Source: a virus
Length of the DNA: 52,888 nt
Virus record (IMG/VR): IMGVR_UViG_3300046703_000201
Coordinates: 1-52,888 of that record
Direction: 5' to 3' (one strand)
The notes beneath the pieces were generated by a model, which had not been told where the DNA came from, made no database searches, and worked only from the letters and a program-made list of their open reading frames with translations. The position numbers and the translations under genes were made by a program. Below, piece after piece: positions 15,817-23,337 of the stretch. Position 1 is the stretch's first letter, and each line of letters starts with the position of its first letter.

Positions 15817-16698
15817 TCAGCATATCTCATGCTCGATTATTTCCCGCCTCAATGTCATGGCTTTTTGCTGTGAACAATTCAGAAATGATCTGATCGAAGC
15901 GACTGTTGTACGGCATTGGCCTAACTGAATTGCCTCACGTAGTTGAGAAACATCATCAACTATTCGAGTAACCTGAGTAGTAACGGCAGTAGTAACGCTG
16001 GTAGTAACGCGAGGTGCCGCTAATTGGACAGTATTCTCATATTGCGGTTTGTCTCTCAACGCCTCAAACCACAAGAAAGTCCCCGTCAATTCTAGCAAGA
16101 TAGAGAACAGCAACCCGACTCCAATAGTAATCGCCGCCTCGGAAAGACCCGTTACCGCCGCTACTCTGCTCGTTACCGGGTCAGTAGCGTTTGTTATCAG
16201 CGTAGTTGAAGTGACGGCGGATAACCGCATCAACTCATCCCGCAACGCATCGGCTCGTTTAGCCTGCTTCAACTCTTCCCGCAACGCCGTACTTTCCCTC
16301 CAACTGTTCGTCTGCGCAATCTCGGCAGCTACCACTACCACCGGACGCGCACTAATCGCGTCCAAGGCACTTCTAGTCGCTAGAATCTGATTCTGCGTGG
16401 CACTCATCAGAGCGGATTGCTGTACCCGAACCTCACCAGCCCGAATCGTAGAATGCGTCAAAAAAGTAAGGTGCCCAAAAATCGCACAGAGCAGACATCC
16501 AAACCAAAGTATCCAGGATGAAGTTCGTCGTGATATGGCAGGCAGGAAATGAACGGCTAGGACCATTATGATCGAGATCGAGACAAGCAACGCCTGCTCA
16601 ATGAAGGTTCCGCCACGGTTGATGGCGGCAATGGTCGCCATAAGTGTGGCGGTGCCTGTGACAAAAATAGCCAATAATCGAACCATGCTGTATTTCAT
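15817..16698 (-). CDS. Multi-span membrane protein with coiled coil (293 aa)
   Basis: Three N-terminal membrane helices (MVRLLAIFVTGTATLMATIA and two more) are followed by a long coiled coil, a fourth hydrophobic helix (ITIGVGLLFSILLELTGTFL) and a cytoplasmic tail (SIRSFLNCSQQKAMTLRREI) that resembles a small helix-turn-helix. ATG 16698 has GAGG 6 nt upstream. It lies between the two integrases. Function unknown: possibly membrane sensing, or an exclusion protein expressed from the prophage. Confidence 0.65.
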   Translation of the reverse strand: MKYSMVRLLAIFVTGTATLMATIAAINRGGTFIEQALLVSISIIMVLAVHFLPAISRRTSSWILWFGCLLCAIFGHLTFLTHSTIRAGEVRVQQSALMSATQNQILATRSALDAISARPVVVVAAEIAQTNSWRESTALREELKQAKRADALRDELMRLSAVTSTTLITNATDPVTSRVAAVTGLSEAAITIGVGLLFSILLELTGTFLWFEALRDKPQYENTVQLAAPRVTTSVTTAVTTQVTRIVDDVSQLREAIQLGQCRTTVASIRSFLNCSQQKAMTLRREIIEHEIC

Positions 16699-17160
16699 TT
16701 CATTCCTCAATTTTCAAAAACTCGAACCTGAATTTTCATAACATCAAAGTTATGTGTTAAACGTAACATTAAGAAATAGGCCAAAAAATATACAAGTTGT
16801 GTTTTAAACATAACCCAAAAAAAACAATATTACCGATTAAATAAAGAAAAATCACTCATCTGCTCCGAAACCCGCATGTAGACTATGTATTCGATTCTTT
16901 TTTTAAAAAAAGTAAAATCCAAAAATCGCTACTCAAAAATTACTCATCGACCCTGTAAGAAGGCGTTGATGCGTAGTTTTGGTGCCTCTCTCCAGCACCG
17001 ACTGTTATGTATATAACATAACACCAAATAAAAAACACTTAAAAATCAACGACAGCATGTTATGTAACTTACATAATTTGACACGTGAAAAAACATAAAA
17101 TACACTGCCATTACTCACAGATTACTACACGCATTACTCATGCGCAAATAGGAGATAAGT
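16699..17160. promoter_or_regulatory. Integration control region, possible attP
   Basis: AT-rich gap between the divergent membrane-protein gene and the rightward integrase. It holds two 7-5-7 dyads, GTTATGT-ATATA-ACATAAC at 17004-17022 and GTTATGT-AACTT-ACATAAT at 17059-17077. Single half-sites lie at 16749 and 16808. Several direct TTACTCA-like repeats (16852, 16930, 16940, 17111, 17134) could be integrase arm sites. A core site is not identifiable by eye. Confidence 0.6.
17078..17106 (+). promoter_or_regulatory. Promoter of the rightward integrase
   Basis: TTGACA at 17078-17083, a 17-bp spacer, then TACACT at 17101-17106. The -35 directly abuts the operator dyad ending at 17077, so a repressor bound there would block it. 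Confidence 0.6.
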
Positions 17161-18171
17161 ATGGCAACTGTAGAAAGAACCAAAAACGGATGGCGCTGTC
17201 AGGTTTATGTCGATGGTAAGCGGCCATCAAAAACATTTCGCACCAAGCGGGAAGCTGATGCATGGGGATCGACAAAAGAGATTGAATTGCGCACGCAAAA
17301 AACAATGCTGCCCGGAGAAAAGTTCGCTTTTTACGAAGCGATGGATCGGTATATGGAGGAAGTATCTACCACCAAACGCGGAGAACGATGGGAGCGGATT
17401 CGGATTACTGCGCTAAAAGTTGATCCGTTGTTGCGCTGCAATGAACCCATCAGCCACATCAAAACTACTCATCTCGTTGATTGGCGCAATGCCAGGCTAA
17501 AAGTGGTAAAGCCCAATACTGTGTTACGAGAAATTACATTGCTCTCGGATATTTTTGAGACAGCACGCAAAGAATGGCATTGGATTGAGGTAAATCCCAT
17601 TCGGGACATGAGCAAACCATCTAAAGGTAAAAGCCGCGAAGTAGTAATTACTGCAAAGCAAATCCGGCTTATGCTTCAGACAATGAATTACTCATCCGGT
17701 CAATCAGTTCGTACAATGACACATGCCGTTGCGAATTGTTTCTTGTTGGCATTACGCACTGGTATGCGCGCGGGTGAATTGTGTAATTTGACATGGACTA
17801 ATGTGCATGATGGTTGGTGCCATTTGCCGATAACCAAAACGGTCTCGCGTGATGTGCCGATCACTCCCAAGGCAAAAGTTATTATCGAACGGATGCGCGG
17901 ATGGGATTCGCAATCGGTGTTCGGGTTGAAAGCACAAACACTTGATGCGCTATTTCGGAAATATCGGAATAAAGCGGAGTTGGAAGGGTTTACATTCCAT
18001 GATTCGCGGCACACTGCCGCGACATGGATTGTTGGTAATATGCATTCTAACAGTGTCCCGGCGCAACAAGCGGTATTCGATTTGTGCAAGATGTTCGGAT
18101 GGAAGAATACCGATCAAGCACTGGTTTATTACAATCCTCATGCGCGAGATATAGCCAAGCGCATTGGTTGA
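17161..18171 (+). CDS. int: Second tyrosine recombinase / integrase (336 aa)
   Basis: N-terminal arm-type fold (MATVERTKNGWRCQVYVDGK, then SKTFRTKREADAW), a SAM-like core-binding domain, and a catalytic domain with ALRTGMRAGELCNL (Arg I), PITKTVSRDV (Lys), TFHDSRHTAATW (His-x-x-Arg), FGWKN (Trp in place of His) and the nucleophile YYNPH. Complete and apparently active. It is unlike the first integrase in length and N terminus. It lacks a visible IntI-specific extra helix, so it is not an integron integrase. Confidence 0.92.
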   Translation: MATVERTKNGWRCQVYVDGKRPSKTFRTKREADAWGSTKEIELRTQKTMLPGEKFAFYEAMDRYMEEVSTTKRGERWERIRITALKVDPLLRCNEPISHIKTTHLVDWRNARLKVVKPNTVLREITLLSDIFETARKEWHWIEVNPIRDMSKPSKGKSREVVITAKQIRLMLQTMNYSSGQSVRTMTHAVANCFLLALRTGMRAGELCNLTWTNVHDGWCHLPITKTVSRDVPITPKAKVIIERMRGWDSQSVFGLKAQTLDALFRKYRNKAELEGFTFHDSRHTAATWIVGNMHSNSVPAQQAVFDLCKMFGWKNTDQALVYYNPHARDIAKRIG

Positions 18172-18384
18172 TTATTTCAGGATAGCTTCGTCAATCTGCG
18201 TAATGGGAATTAAACCGAAAGCATTGAGTTTGAACGTCCCATTCCGCACGAGTTTGCACATAGTTTGCGGACTGATGTGTAACATTTTTGCTGCCTGCGC
18301 CTGGTTGACATGGGGCGGGCGCGGATGGGTTTCGGCATAACGCTTTACGGCTATGGTCGCAATTTCAATCATTTCGCGGTTCAT
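18172..18384 (-). CDS. Small HTH DNA-binding protein, excisionase-like (70 aa)
   Basis: A helix-turn-helix at NQAQAAKMLHISPQTMCKLV followed by a wing (NGTFKLNAFGLIPIT), as in MerR-like/Xis proteins. ATG 18384 has GGAGAAAAA upstream. It is convergent with integrase 2 and just downstream of a perfect dyad at 18427. It is a candidate excisionase or local regulator. Confidence 0.68.
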   Translation of the reverse strand: MNREMIEIATIAVKRYAETHPRPPHVNQAQAAKMLHISPQTMCKLVRNGTFKLNAFGLIPITQIDEAILK

Positions 18385-18426
18385 TTTTTCTCCCATGTAA
18401 GGTGTAAAACTCGTCTATTGCCAGAT

Positions 18427-18448
18427 TAGACACCTATCAAGGTGTCTA
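18427..18448. promoter_or_regulatory. Perfect operator-like dyad
   Basis: TAGACACCT-ATCA-AGGTGTCTA, with a further AGGTGT half-site at 18402. It overlaps the methyltransferase stop codon and precedes the small HTH gene, so autoregulation is plausible. A hairpin in RNA is an alternative. Confidence 0.6.
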
Positions 18449-19273
18449 TTTTAAGTTATGCCCACCCAGCGCACTGGCTAGGAAGCTCTCTTGTTTATAA
18501 ACTTTCGTCATTTTCGGTGTGCAAAACAATGAGGGTTGGTTAAGTTCGCGTTCAATCCTCGCGCTTGCGGCCTTAAAAAAATCTTTCTTGATCTCAAAAC
18601 CATAGGCGCTACGTTCCGCCCTGATGGCGGCAATTATTGTGGATGCACTGCCAGCGCATGGGTCTATCACAACATCGCCGGGGTCTGTGAATATTGAAAT
18701 CAATCTCTCGATCAACCGAACCGGCTTTTGCGTAGGATGTATCTTCTCGCTGTTGGTATCGCTCTCCCACGGAATTGCATTAAAGATCATCTTGCCGTGA
18801 TTGTTGAATTTTGGGAGCTTGTCGCGGTACAAAATTAGTCCGTATTCGCAGTTGCCTACCACGCGCATATTTGCCTTGAGCACTTGCGCCGATGAGTTCT
18901 TTACAAATACTAGATTGATGTATCTGTTCAGCCCGTGCTTTTTGGCCTCCTCTATCAATTCAAATTGTTGGTCAAACGCACAGAAAACAATCATGCAGGG
19001 TGCTTTACCCGTTTCTTTGGGTTCTGGTATCAACATCTTCGAGCAGAAATGCAAAAATTCAGGTATGCGAAAATCTTTATCTGTGTCGAAGAATTCTTTA
19101 TTTGCAAGCTCGCTTTCGCCGTTTTTATTGTCACCGCCCACGTACCACTCCGGGCTAGACCCATAAGCGTTTTTCCCCACGTTGTAGGGGATGTCAGCAA
19201 TGATGAGTTGCGCTTTTTTAATGGCGTACCGCTTCGAGTTTTGAAAGTGATCGTTAAAAAGTTCGTGCTTCAT
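18446..19273 (-). CDS. DNA methyltransferase, beta-class adenine type (275 aa)
   Basis: Motif IV variant IADIPYNVG lies near residue 30. Motif I (GDVVIDPCAGSASTIIAA) lies after TQKPVRLIERLI, giving the IV-before-I order of beta-class N6-adenine or N4-cytosine enzymes. ATG 19273 follows GGAGACAAC. No restriction enzyme is adjacent, so it is probably an orphan phage methylase protecting phage DNA. Its 5' leader directly touches an attC-like site. Confidence 0.85.
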   Translation of the reverse strand: MKHELFNDHFQNSKRYAIKKAQLIIADIPYNVGKNAYGSSPEWYVGGDNKNGESELANKEFFDTDKDFRIPEFLHFCSKMLIPEPKETGKAPCMIVFCAFDQQFELIEEAKKHGLNRYINLVFVKNSSAQVLKANMRVVGNCEYGLILYRDKLPKFNNHGKMIFNAIPWESDTNSEKIHPTQKPVRLIERLISIFTDPGDVVIDPCAGSASTIIAAIRAERSAYGFEIKKDFFKAASARIERELNQPSLFCTPKMTKVYKQESFLASALGGHNLK

Positions 19274-19297
19274 GTTGTCTCCAAGAAAAACCGCATA

Positions 19298-19377
19298 ACC
19301 TAACGTTCGAGCGGAGCGCCCGAAGCGTGGCTTTTCAATCAAAAATTTATGCGCGCCCGCTCAACTACACGTTGGGC
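19298..19377 (+). other. attC-like integron recombination site (attC-3)
   Basis: The core ACCTAAC at 19298 and GTTGGGC at 19371 match RYYYAAC and GTTRRRY. Inside them, GTTCGAGCGGAGCGC and GCGCGCCCGCTCAAC form imperfect complementary L-type arms around a variable loop. By core conformity the site points rightward, opposite to the neighbouring genes. Confidence 0.65.
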
Positions 19378-19601
19378 GACACAAATAGCGCATCGTATGT
19401 CGCGTCGAACACTGCGCGCATCGTGTGGATGCTCACCTTGTGCAGCGCCTGATCGTTAAATGTTCTTGCGTGGTACAGCGCCCACGCTTTGTCGTGCCAT
19501 TCGGCGCGAGATACCCCGCACGCTGGCGGGTGAAAGTCGCCCAACCCTACAGTCGAGTGGGACTGCGCCGAAGCGGTCTTGTTTGGTTCAGTTGCATTCA
19601 T
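19365..19601 (-). CDS. Cassette-borne hypothetical protein (78 aa)
   Basis: ATG 19601 (MNATEPNKTASAQSHSTVG) follows CGGAGATAAGC. The middle contains SRAEWHDKAWALYHARTF. Its stop codon falls inside the core of attC-3, and its leader lies beside attC-2, so the gene fills one cassette interval. No known family. Confidence 0.6.
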   Translation of the reverse strand: MNATEPNKTASAQSHSTVGLGDFHPPACGVSRAEWHDKAWALYHARTFNDQALHKVSIHTMRAVFDATYDALFVSPNV

Positions 19602-19682
19602 TTTGCTTATCTCCGTTTGATTGCTCTGCGGTGGCGCAGCCCCTCACTTTTACGTTCCACCCCGCGCTTCGCGCGGGGGTGG

Positions 19683-19785
19683 AACGCGCGGATAACCTGT
19701 GAATCATCGCCCACGCCGGCGCGTGGTGGAACAGGCGATGAATCACACTCCACCTTCGGCGGAGGTGGTTATCCGCGCGTTATGC
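19683..19785 (+). other. Long attC-like site (attC-2)
   Basis: Perfect 15-bp arms, AACGCGCGGATAACC (19683-19697) and its complement at 19767-19781, enclose two further nested stems. The right core reads GTTATGC, one base off consensus; the left core is degenerate. The roughly 100-nt multi-branched form recalls long attC sites such as VCRs. A separate hairpin (19653-19686) abuts it. Confidence 0.5.
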
Positions 19786-19786
19786 A

Positions 19787-20245
19787 TCACCCAACCCATC
19801 GCCACTTCCCCCCTACGAGGTCGTCGCCAATAGGTTGCGCGCTGCGCCCTGGGCGGTTGTGCCACATCGCTGCACTTCCGCCCGCATCTTCCTTGTCGAG
19901 CCGAAAACCAGCGGCTCGCAAACTGGCTCCGCCTTCTTCTGGCAGAGTGTAGGTGTAAATCGGATTATGTCCCATTGCTCTTGCTGCCCTGCGTGCCGCC
20001 CCGTACAGTATCGAGCAGGCGTTTCGCGTTCCATCCGTGCAAAGGCGCGTTATTTCAGCGGCCATGCCGTCGTCAAGTCGTGGCGCTACCGGACGCCCAA
20101 CTATGGCAACCCCTCGCAGCGTGTTACTCTCATCAACTACTCCAACCGCGAACTTGTGCCCAATCACTGGGCGGCTGTGTCTATGCAAACGACGTACAAA
20201 ATCGTTCGCCGTTTTCAAGTCGGTTGGTACGATTCGCAGTTTCAT
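19787..20245 (-). CDS. XF1762-family GNAT-like protein (152 aa)
   Basis: Family signature: FVRRLHRHSRP, HKFAVGVVDES, VAIVGRPVAPRLDDG, EITRLCTDGTRNACSILYGA, GASLRAAGFR. The fold resembles GNAT acetyltransferases. XF1762 proteins occur on phages and mobile elements, with no proven substrate. MKLRIVPT at 20245 is preferred, but the in-frame ATG at 20257 lies in the attC core itself. The gene fills the interval between attC-2 and attC-1. Confidence 0.8.
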   Translation of the reverse strand: MKLRIVPTDLKTANDFVRRLHRHSRPVIGHKFAVGVVDESNTLRGVAIVGRPVAPRLDDGMAAEITRLCTDGTRNACSILYGAARRAARAMGHNPIYTYTLPEEGGASLRAAGFRLDKEDAGGSAAMWHNRPGRSAQPIGDDLVGGKWRWVG

Positions 20246-20253
20246 GGGCAAAG

Positions 20254-20313
20254 GCATAACCCGGCGCTCAACCCGGACCCCGCGAAGCGGGGCCGGTTAG
20301 CTCTGCGTTAGAC
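20254..20313 (+). other. Classical 60-bp attC-like site (attC-1)
   Basis: Outer cores are GCATAAC (20254) and GTTAGAC (20307). Arms GCGCTCAACCCGGACC and GGCCGGTTAGCTCTGC flank a CCCCGCGAAGCGGGG hairpin. Length and right-hand end match the classical 59-base element. It forms the 3' end of the leftward gene at 20268. Confidence 0.75.
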
Positions 20314-20483
20314 ATACGAGGGTCGCTATCCAGATATTTAGCGTCATAATGCAATAGCGTTTCAGGCAGGTAGCAATCCCCATCGTCCAGGACATAATGT
20401 ATTCCGTCGAATGTGCCGTGCAATATCTCGCCAGACCAGTTCATATCCAACACAGTGCAAAACTTCGGATAGTATTCAGTCAT
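20268..20483 (-). CDS. Paralogue of the 12461 gene, 3' end replaced by attC (71 aa)
   Basis: Shares YYPKFCTVLDMNWSGEI, GDCYLPETLLHY and DSDPR with the copy at 12461-12673. Similarity stops exactly at DPR, where the reading frame enters attC-1 and picks up 15 unrelated residues (MSNAELTGPASRGPG). This marks a recombination junction. Confidence 0.7.
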   Translation of the reverse strand: MTEYYPKFCTVLDMNWSGEILHGTFDGIHYVLDDGDCYLPETLLHYDAKYLDSDPRMSNAELTGPASRGPG

Positions 20484-20495
20484 TTTTTCTCCCCT

Positions 20496-20756
20496 TCAAA
20501 CTACAACCCGGTTCTCCAAAACCGCACGTCCCGCATCCGTCAGCGCATATCGGTGCCACGGATATGGCTCGTCAAGTTCTACTATAAATTTGTGTTGCTC
20601 AAGGTCTTCTATCGCTGCTCTAAGCCATGAAAGTTCGCTCATGTCCCATGTACTTACAAGCGGATGTTTTGCCAGCACCTGAAGCACATTTTCGCTATTG
20701 CGCTGGCCTTTTGGCAGGTATGCTGCATCACCGCTAAAAACATCAATAAACATCAT
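20496..20756 (-). CDS. Small winged-helix-like protein (86 aa)
   Basis: Opens MMFIDVFSGDAAYLPKGQRN and ends with YALTDAGRAVLENRVVV, the last helix-wing pattern of many small winged-helix proteins. It is in the leftward early operon, 26 bp after the SSB stop. Weak ribosome site. Function unknown. Confidence 0.55.
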   Translation of the reverse strand: MMFIDVFSGDAAYLPKGQRNSENVLQVLAKHPLVSTWDMSELSWLRAAIEDLEQHKFIVELDEPYPWHRYALTDAGRAVLENRVVV

Positions 20757-20782
20757 ATTTACACTATTTACCTAGATATATC

Positions 20783-21229
20783 TCAAAACGGGATGTCGTC
20801 GTCAAAGTGGTCGAACGGCGCAGCCTTTGATTCCGATGCGCTTTCGTTTGGTTGATGATCTTGCGTTTGTGCCGAGCGCGGTTGTTGCGCGCTATCCGGC
20901 TTGCCGCCCAGCATTTTCATTTCGCTGACGATGATTTCTGTCGTATAGCGATCCTGGCCGGTTTCCTTGTCTTGCCATTTGCGGGTTTGCAGTTTGCCTT
21001 CGACATAAATCAGGGAACCTTTCTTCAGGTATTGGCCGGCGATTTCGGCCAATTTGCGGTAGAACGTCAAATTGTGCCACTCGGTTTTTTCCTGCTTGTC
21101 GCCGTTCTTGTCCTTCCAACTTTCCGAGGTCGCCAGCGAGGTGTTGGTTACGGCATCGCCGTTTGGCATGATTTTGGATACCGGGTCTTTGCCCAGATAC
21201 CCGATCAGAATGACTTTGTTCACTGACAT
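20783..21229 (-). CDS. ssb: Single-stranded DNA-binding protein
   Basis: The 148-residue protein starts [16 protein letters not shown] at ATG 21229 after AAGGAGATTGCA. It has the OB-fold strands ([50 protein letters not shown]), a disordered linker, and the acidic tip FDDDIPF used to recruit partner proteins. It coats ssDNA in phage replication and recombination. Confidence 0.95.
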   Translation of the reverse strand: MSVNKVILIGYLGKDPVSKIMPNGDAVTNTSLATSESWKDKNGDKQEKTEWHNLTFYRKLAEIAGQYLKKGSLIYVEGKLQTRKWQDKETGQDRYTTEIIVSEMKMLGGKPDSAQQPRSAQTQDHQPNESASESKAAPFDHFDDDIPF

Positions 21230-21242
21230 TGCAATCTCCTTA

Positions 21243-21467
21243 TCAATAATCCGAACTGGCACCGCCGCCACCATAATCCCCGCCACCGCCGAAAAAACTA
21301 CTGCTCTCCTGCGCCTCTTTGGTTTCCGCAATATCGCTATATCCGGGCGGGGTGGGGTAGATCACGCTTACACCTGCGGTTTGGGCGTCTTGCAAATCAC
21401 AGCGTTCGCAATGAAGCCCTCTTTTAGTTAAAGCCGTTTTGCCGCACCGCTTGCATTTATAGATCAT
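21243..21467 (-). CDS. Zinc-ribbon protein with Gly/Ser tail (74 aa)
   Basis: CKRCG ... HCERCD gives a four-cysteine zinc ribbon. The C terminus is Gly-rich ([17 protein letters not shown]) and probably disordered. ATG 21467 after GAAGGAGCTTTC. It is located between the DUF2325-like gene and ssb, so a nucleic-acid role is plausible. Confidence 0.65.
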   Translation of the reverse strand: MIYKCKRCGKTALTKRGLHCERCDLQDAQTAGVSVIYPTPPGYSDIAETKEAQESSSFFGGGGDYGGGGASSDY

Positions 21468-21488
21468 GAAAGCTCCTTCGCTAGAACG

Positions 21489-22616
21489 TCAATTCGCAGA
21501 ATGTCCATTTCTTCGGTTTAAAATTTCTTTCAAGGATGAGACGCCGCCATTGCAATAGGTGAAGCCGCTGCAACCGCGCATGGCATCCTGTGCCCGATGA
21601 CTGACAAATTTGGTCATCAGGATCGCTCTGTCGCAATGCGGTATGAGGGAGCGGATTTTCTCCGAGGTAACATCAGAGTCAAATATGCGCAGGTCATAGA
21701 TTTTGCTCCATTCGTTTTGTATTTCCTGTGCCTGCTGGCCTAGCAATCCGACAATCAGGACTTTGGGTCTTACGTCTGCTTTGGCCGGCTTGAGTGCTTC
21801 GGCAATGATCGGGTGCGACGTTCCCATCGGTATCGGATTAACATCACGAAATGCGGCAATCAAGGTGTTGGCGAACTGCGGCGAGTTGATGATGTTCAGC
21901 ACGAGGGGCTTAACCGTGCTGACAATAGCCTGAATGAGTGCGGTTTCGAGGCTTTGCATTCCGGCTGCTGGATTATCTTGCGGCAAGTCTGCCGGCGGCT
22001 CTTTGCCGATAAGCGGCATTGCTTCGGAAACAGGCAATTGTTCTATGGCTGGCGTTGAAACAGATTGTCCAAGCGGTTGTATTTCCGGTGACGCACATTC
22101 AGGTTTGCTATTGCGGTCCGCCTCGGTCATTTCGTTAAGCAGATTAAGCAACCAGGGTGCTTGCGCGGGAGAATTTAGCTGCCTTGAAAATTGATTGTTT
22201 GCCGGAAGTCTTTCATTTACCCGTGCAAAAACAGCTTTCCATGTTAATTCGGGATGTTCACGGCGGATTTCATAAATGGTTGTGGCGATTTGCTTTTGAC
22301 GGTTTTGTTTTTCGATACGAGCAGTATTAGATTTCTGGATGACACTCTTTTTTTCTTTTTTTTCGGGGAAAATATTATGTCCGGTTTTTTTGCATAATGC
22401 TTTCAGTTTACGCATCAACCACGGATAACTGCTTGGACCCATAACCTGAACTGGAATAGTCTCCCGTCCCGGAAACGCAGCCCGTCCGGCATACATTGCG
22501 GCGATCCATGAAATAGCCGGATTGTTTTTTCTGGCTTCAAACACTTTTTCCGCAAAAATCTGTTTTTCGGCTTCGGTCATTTTTGGTGTGAATCTTGCCA
22601 TAAAATCTTCCGTCAT
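21489..22616 (-). CDS. Early protein with DUF2325-like C-terminal domain (375 aa)
   Basis: Residues 1-150 look like two helical repeats, each with a (P)xISW/xLTWKAVFARVNE-type segment and a YPWLM/APWLL motif, suggesting duplicated DNA-binding domains. A disordered Pro/Glu linker leads to KVLIVGLLGQQAQEIQNEW ... CDRAILMTKFVSHRAQDAM, which resembles DUF2325. Start ATG after GGGAGAATAAAAA. It may regulate or organise early DNA functions; this is inference. Confidence 0.55.
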   Translation of the reverse strand: MTEDFMARFTPKMTEAEKQIFAEKVFEARKNNPAISWIAAMYAGRAAFPGRETIPVQVMGPSSYPWLMRKLKALCKKTGHNIFPEKKEKKSVIQKSNTARIEKQNRQKQIATTIYEIRREHPELTWKAVFARVNERLPANNQFSRQLNSPAQAPWLLNLLNEMTEADRNSKPECASPEIQPLGQSVSTPAIEQLPVSEAMPLIGKEPPADLPQDNPAAGMQSLETALIQAIVSTVKPLVLNIINSPQFANTLIAAFRDVNPIPMGTSHPIIAEALKPAKADVRPKVLIVGLLGQQAQEIQNEWSKIYDLRIFDSDVTSEKIRSLIPHCDRAILMTKFVSHRAQDAMRGCSGFTYCNGGVSSLKEILNRRNGHSAN

Positions 22617-22722
22617 TTTTTATTCTCCCTGAGTGATTGACTTTAACTTTGCGATCCGATATGCAACCGGCTAATCAGTGTAATTGATTCAAGTAATTCA
22701 GTCATCATATCAAGGGTTATTT

Positions 22723-23337
22723 TTAACCGATTGCGTGGCGGGTTTCTTGTACCAGCGCCAGAAACTCGCCGCGCCGGTCTTGCAGGCGTTTTATTTCATC
22801 CTGACAATCGTCCCGGTAGAGGCGGTAGGTGATGAGTTGTCGGTTGGGGGGAAAGTCGGAACAATAGCTGATAAAATCCACCCAATCGCGCTGCGTGCAA
22901 TCCAGGTGCCCGACCAACTGCCAGCGATAGGCGGGGTCAAAACTGCCCCGGCGCAGGGTGGCATAATGGGTTTTGGCGATGACGGATTTTATTTCTACCA
23001 CACCATCATTCCCGACCAGGCCATCCGGCGAATCGCCGTAGCATGACCAGTCAAAAAAACCGCCATTTTTAACATCGACAAAGCTCATTTCAGCGTAGAG
23101 TTCACGGGCAATCGGTTCCTGCTCATGTCCCCGTTCCATATGGTCATTGGAAAAGCTGAATTCGGCACGCTTGCCGGTGACTTGTTCCAGGGCGAGTTGC
23201 AGCGCATAGTCCTTGGCTGGGTCACCAAATGTCTTGCCTTCGTTCGCCATGATGATGCCGAATTTTGAGGCAGTGGCCTTGCCGAGTCGTAAAGCCATCC
23301 ACTCTTCGGTGTTTTGGGGAATGTCGTGGAAGATCAT
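22723..23337 (-). CDS. YqaJ-type recombination exonuclease
   Basis: N-terminal GDSPDGLVGNDGVVEIKSV holds the D...ExK catalytic set of lambda-exonuclease/YqaJ nucleases, after MERGHEQEPIARELY and before YRWQLVGHLDCT. These enzymes degrade one strand of dsDNA for annealing-based recombination. It starts inside the stop of the upstream gene (ATGA), which is probably its partner. 204 residues, normal for the family. Confidence 0.9.
   Translation of the reverse strand: MIFHDIPQNTEEWMALRLGKATASKFGIIMANEGKTFGDPAKDYALQLALEQVTGKRAEFSFSNDHMERGHEQEPIARELYAEMSFVDVKNGGFFDWSCYGDSPDGLVGNDGVVEIKSVIAKTHYATLRRGSFDPAYRWQLVGHLDCTQRDWVDFISYCSDFPPNRQLITYRLYRDDCQDEIKRLQDRRGEFLALVQETRHAIG

Noticed and set aside
14496-18171. 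One of the tyrosine recombinases being an integron integrase (IntI)
   Set aside because: Neither shows the IntI-specific insert between the catalytic motifs as far as I can see, and neither adjoins an attI-like site.
18427-18448. An intrinsic terminator after the methyltransferase gene
   Set aside because: No T tract follows on the leftward strand; the perfect dyad with an extra half-site fits an operator better.
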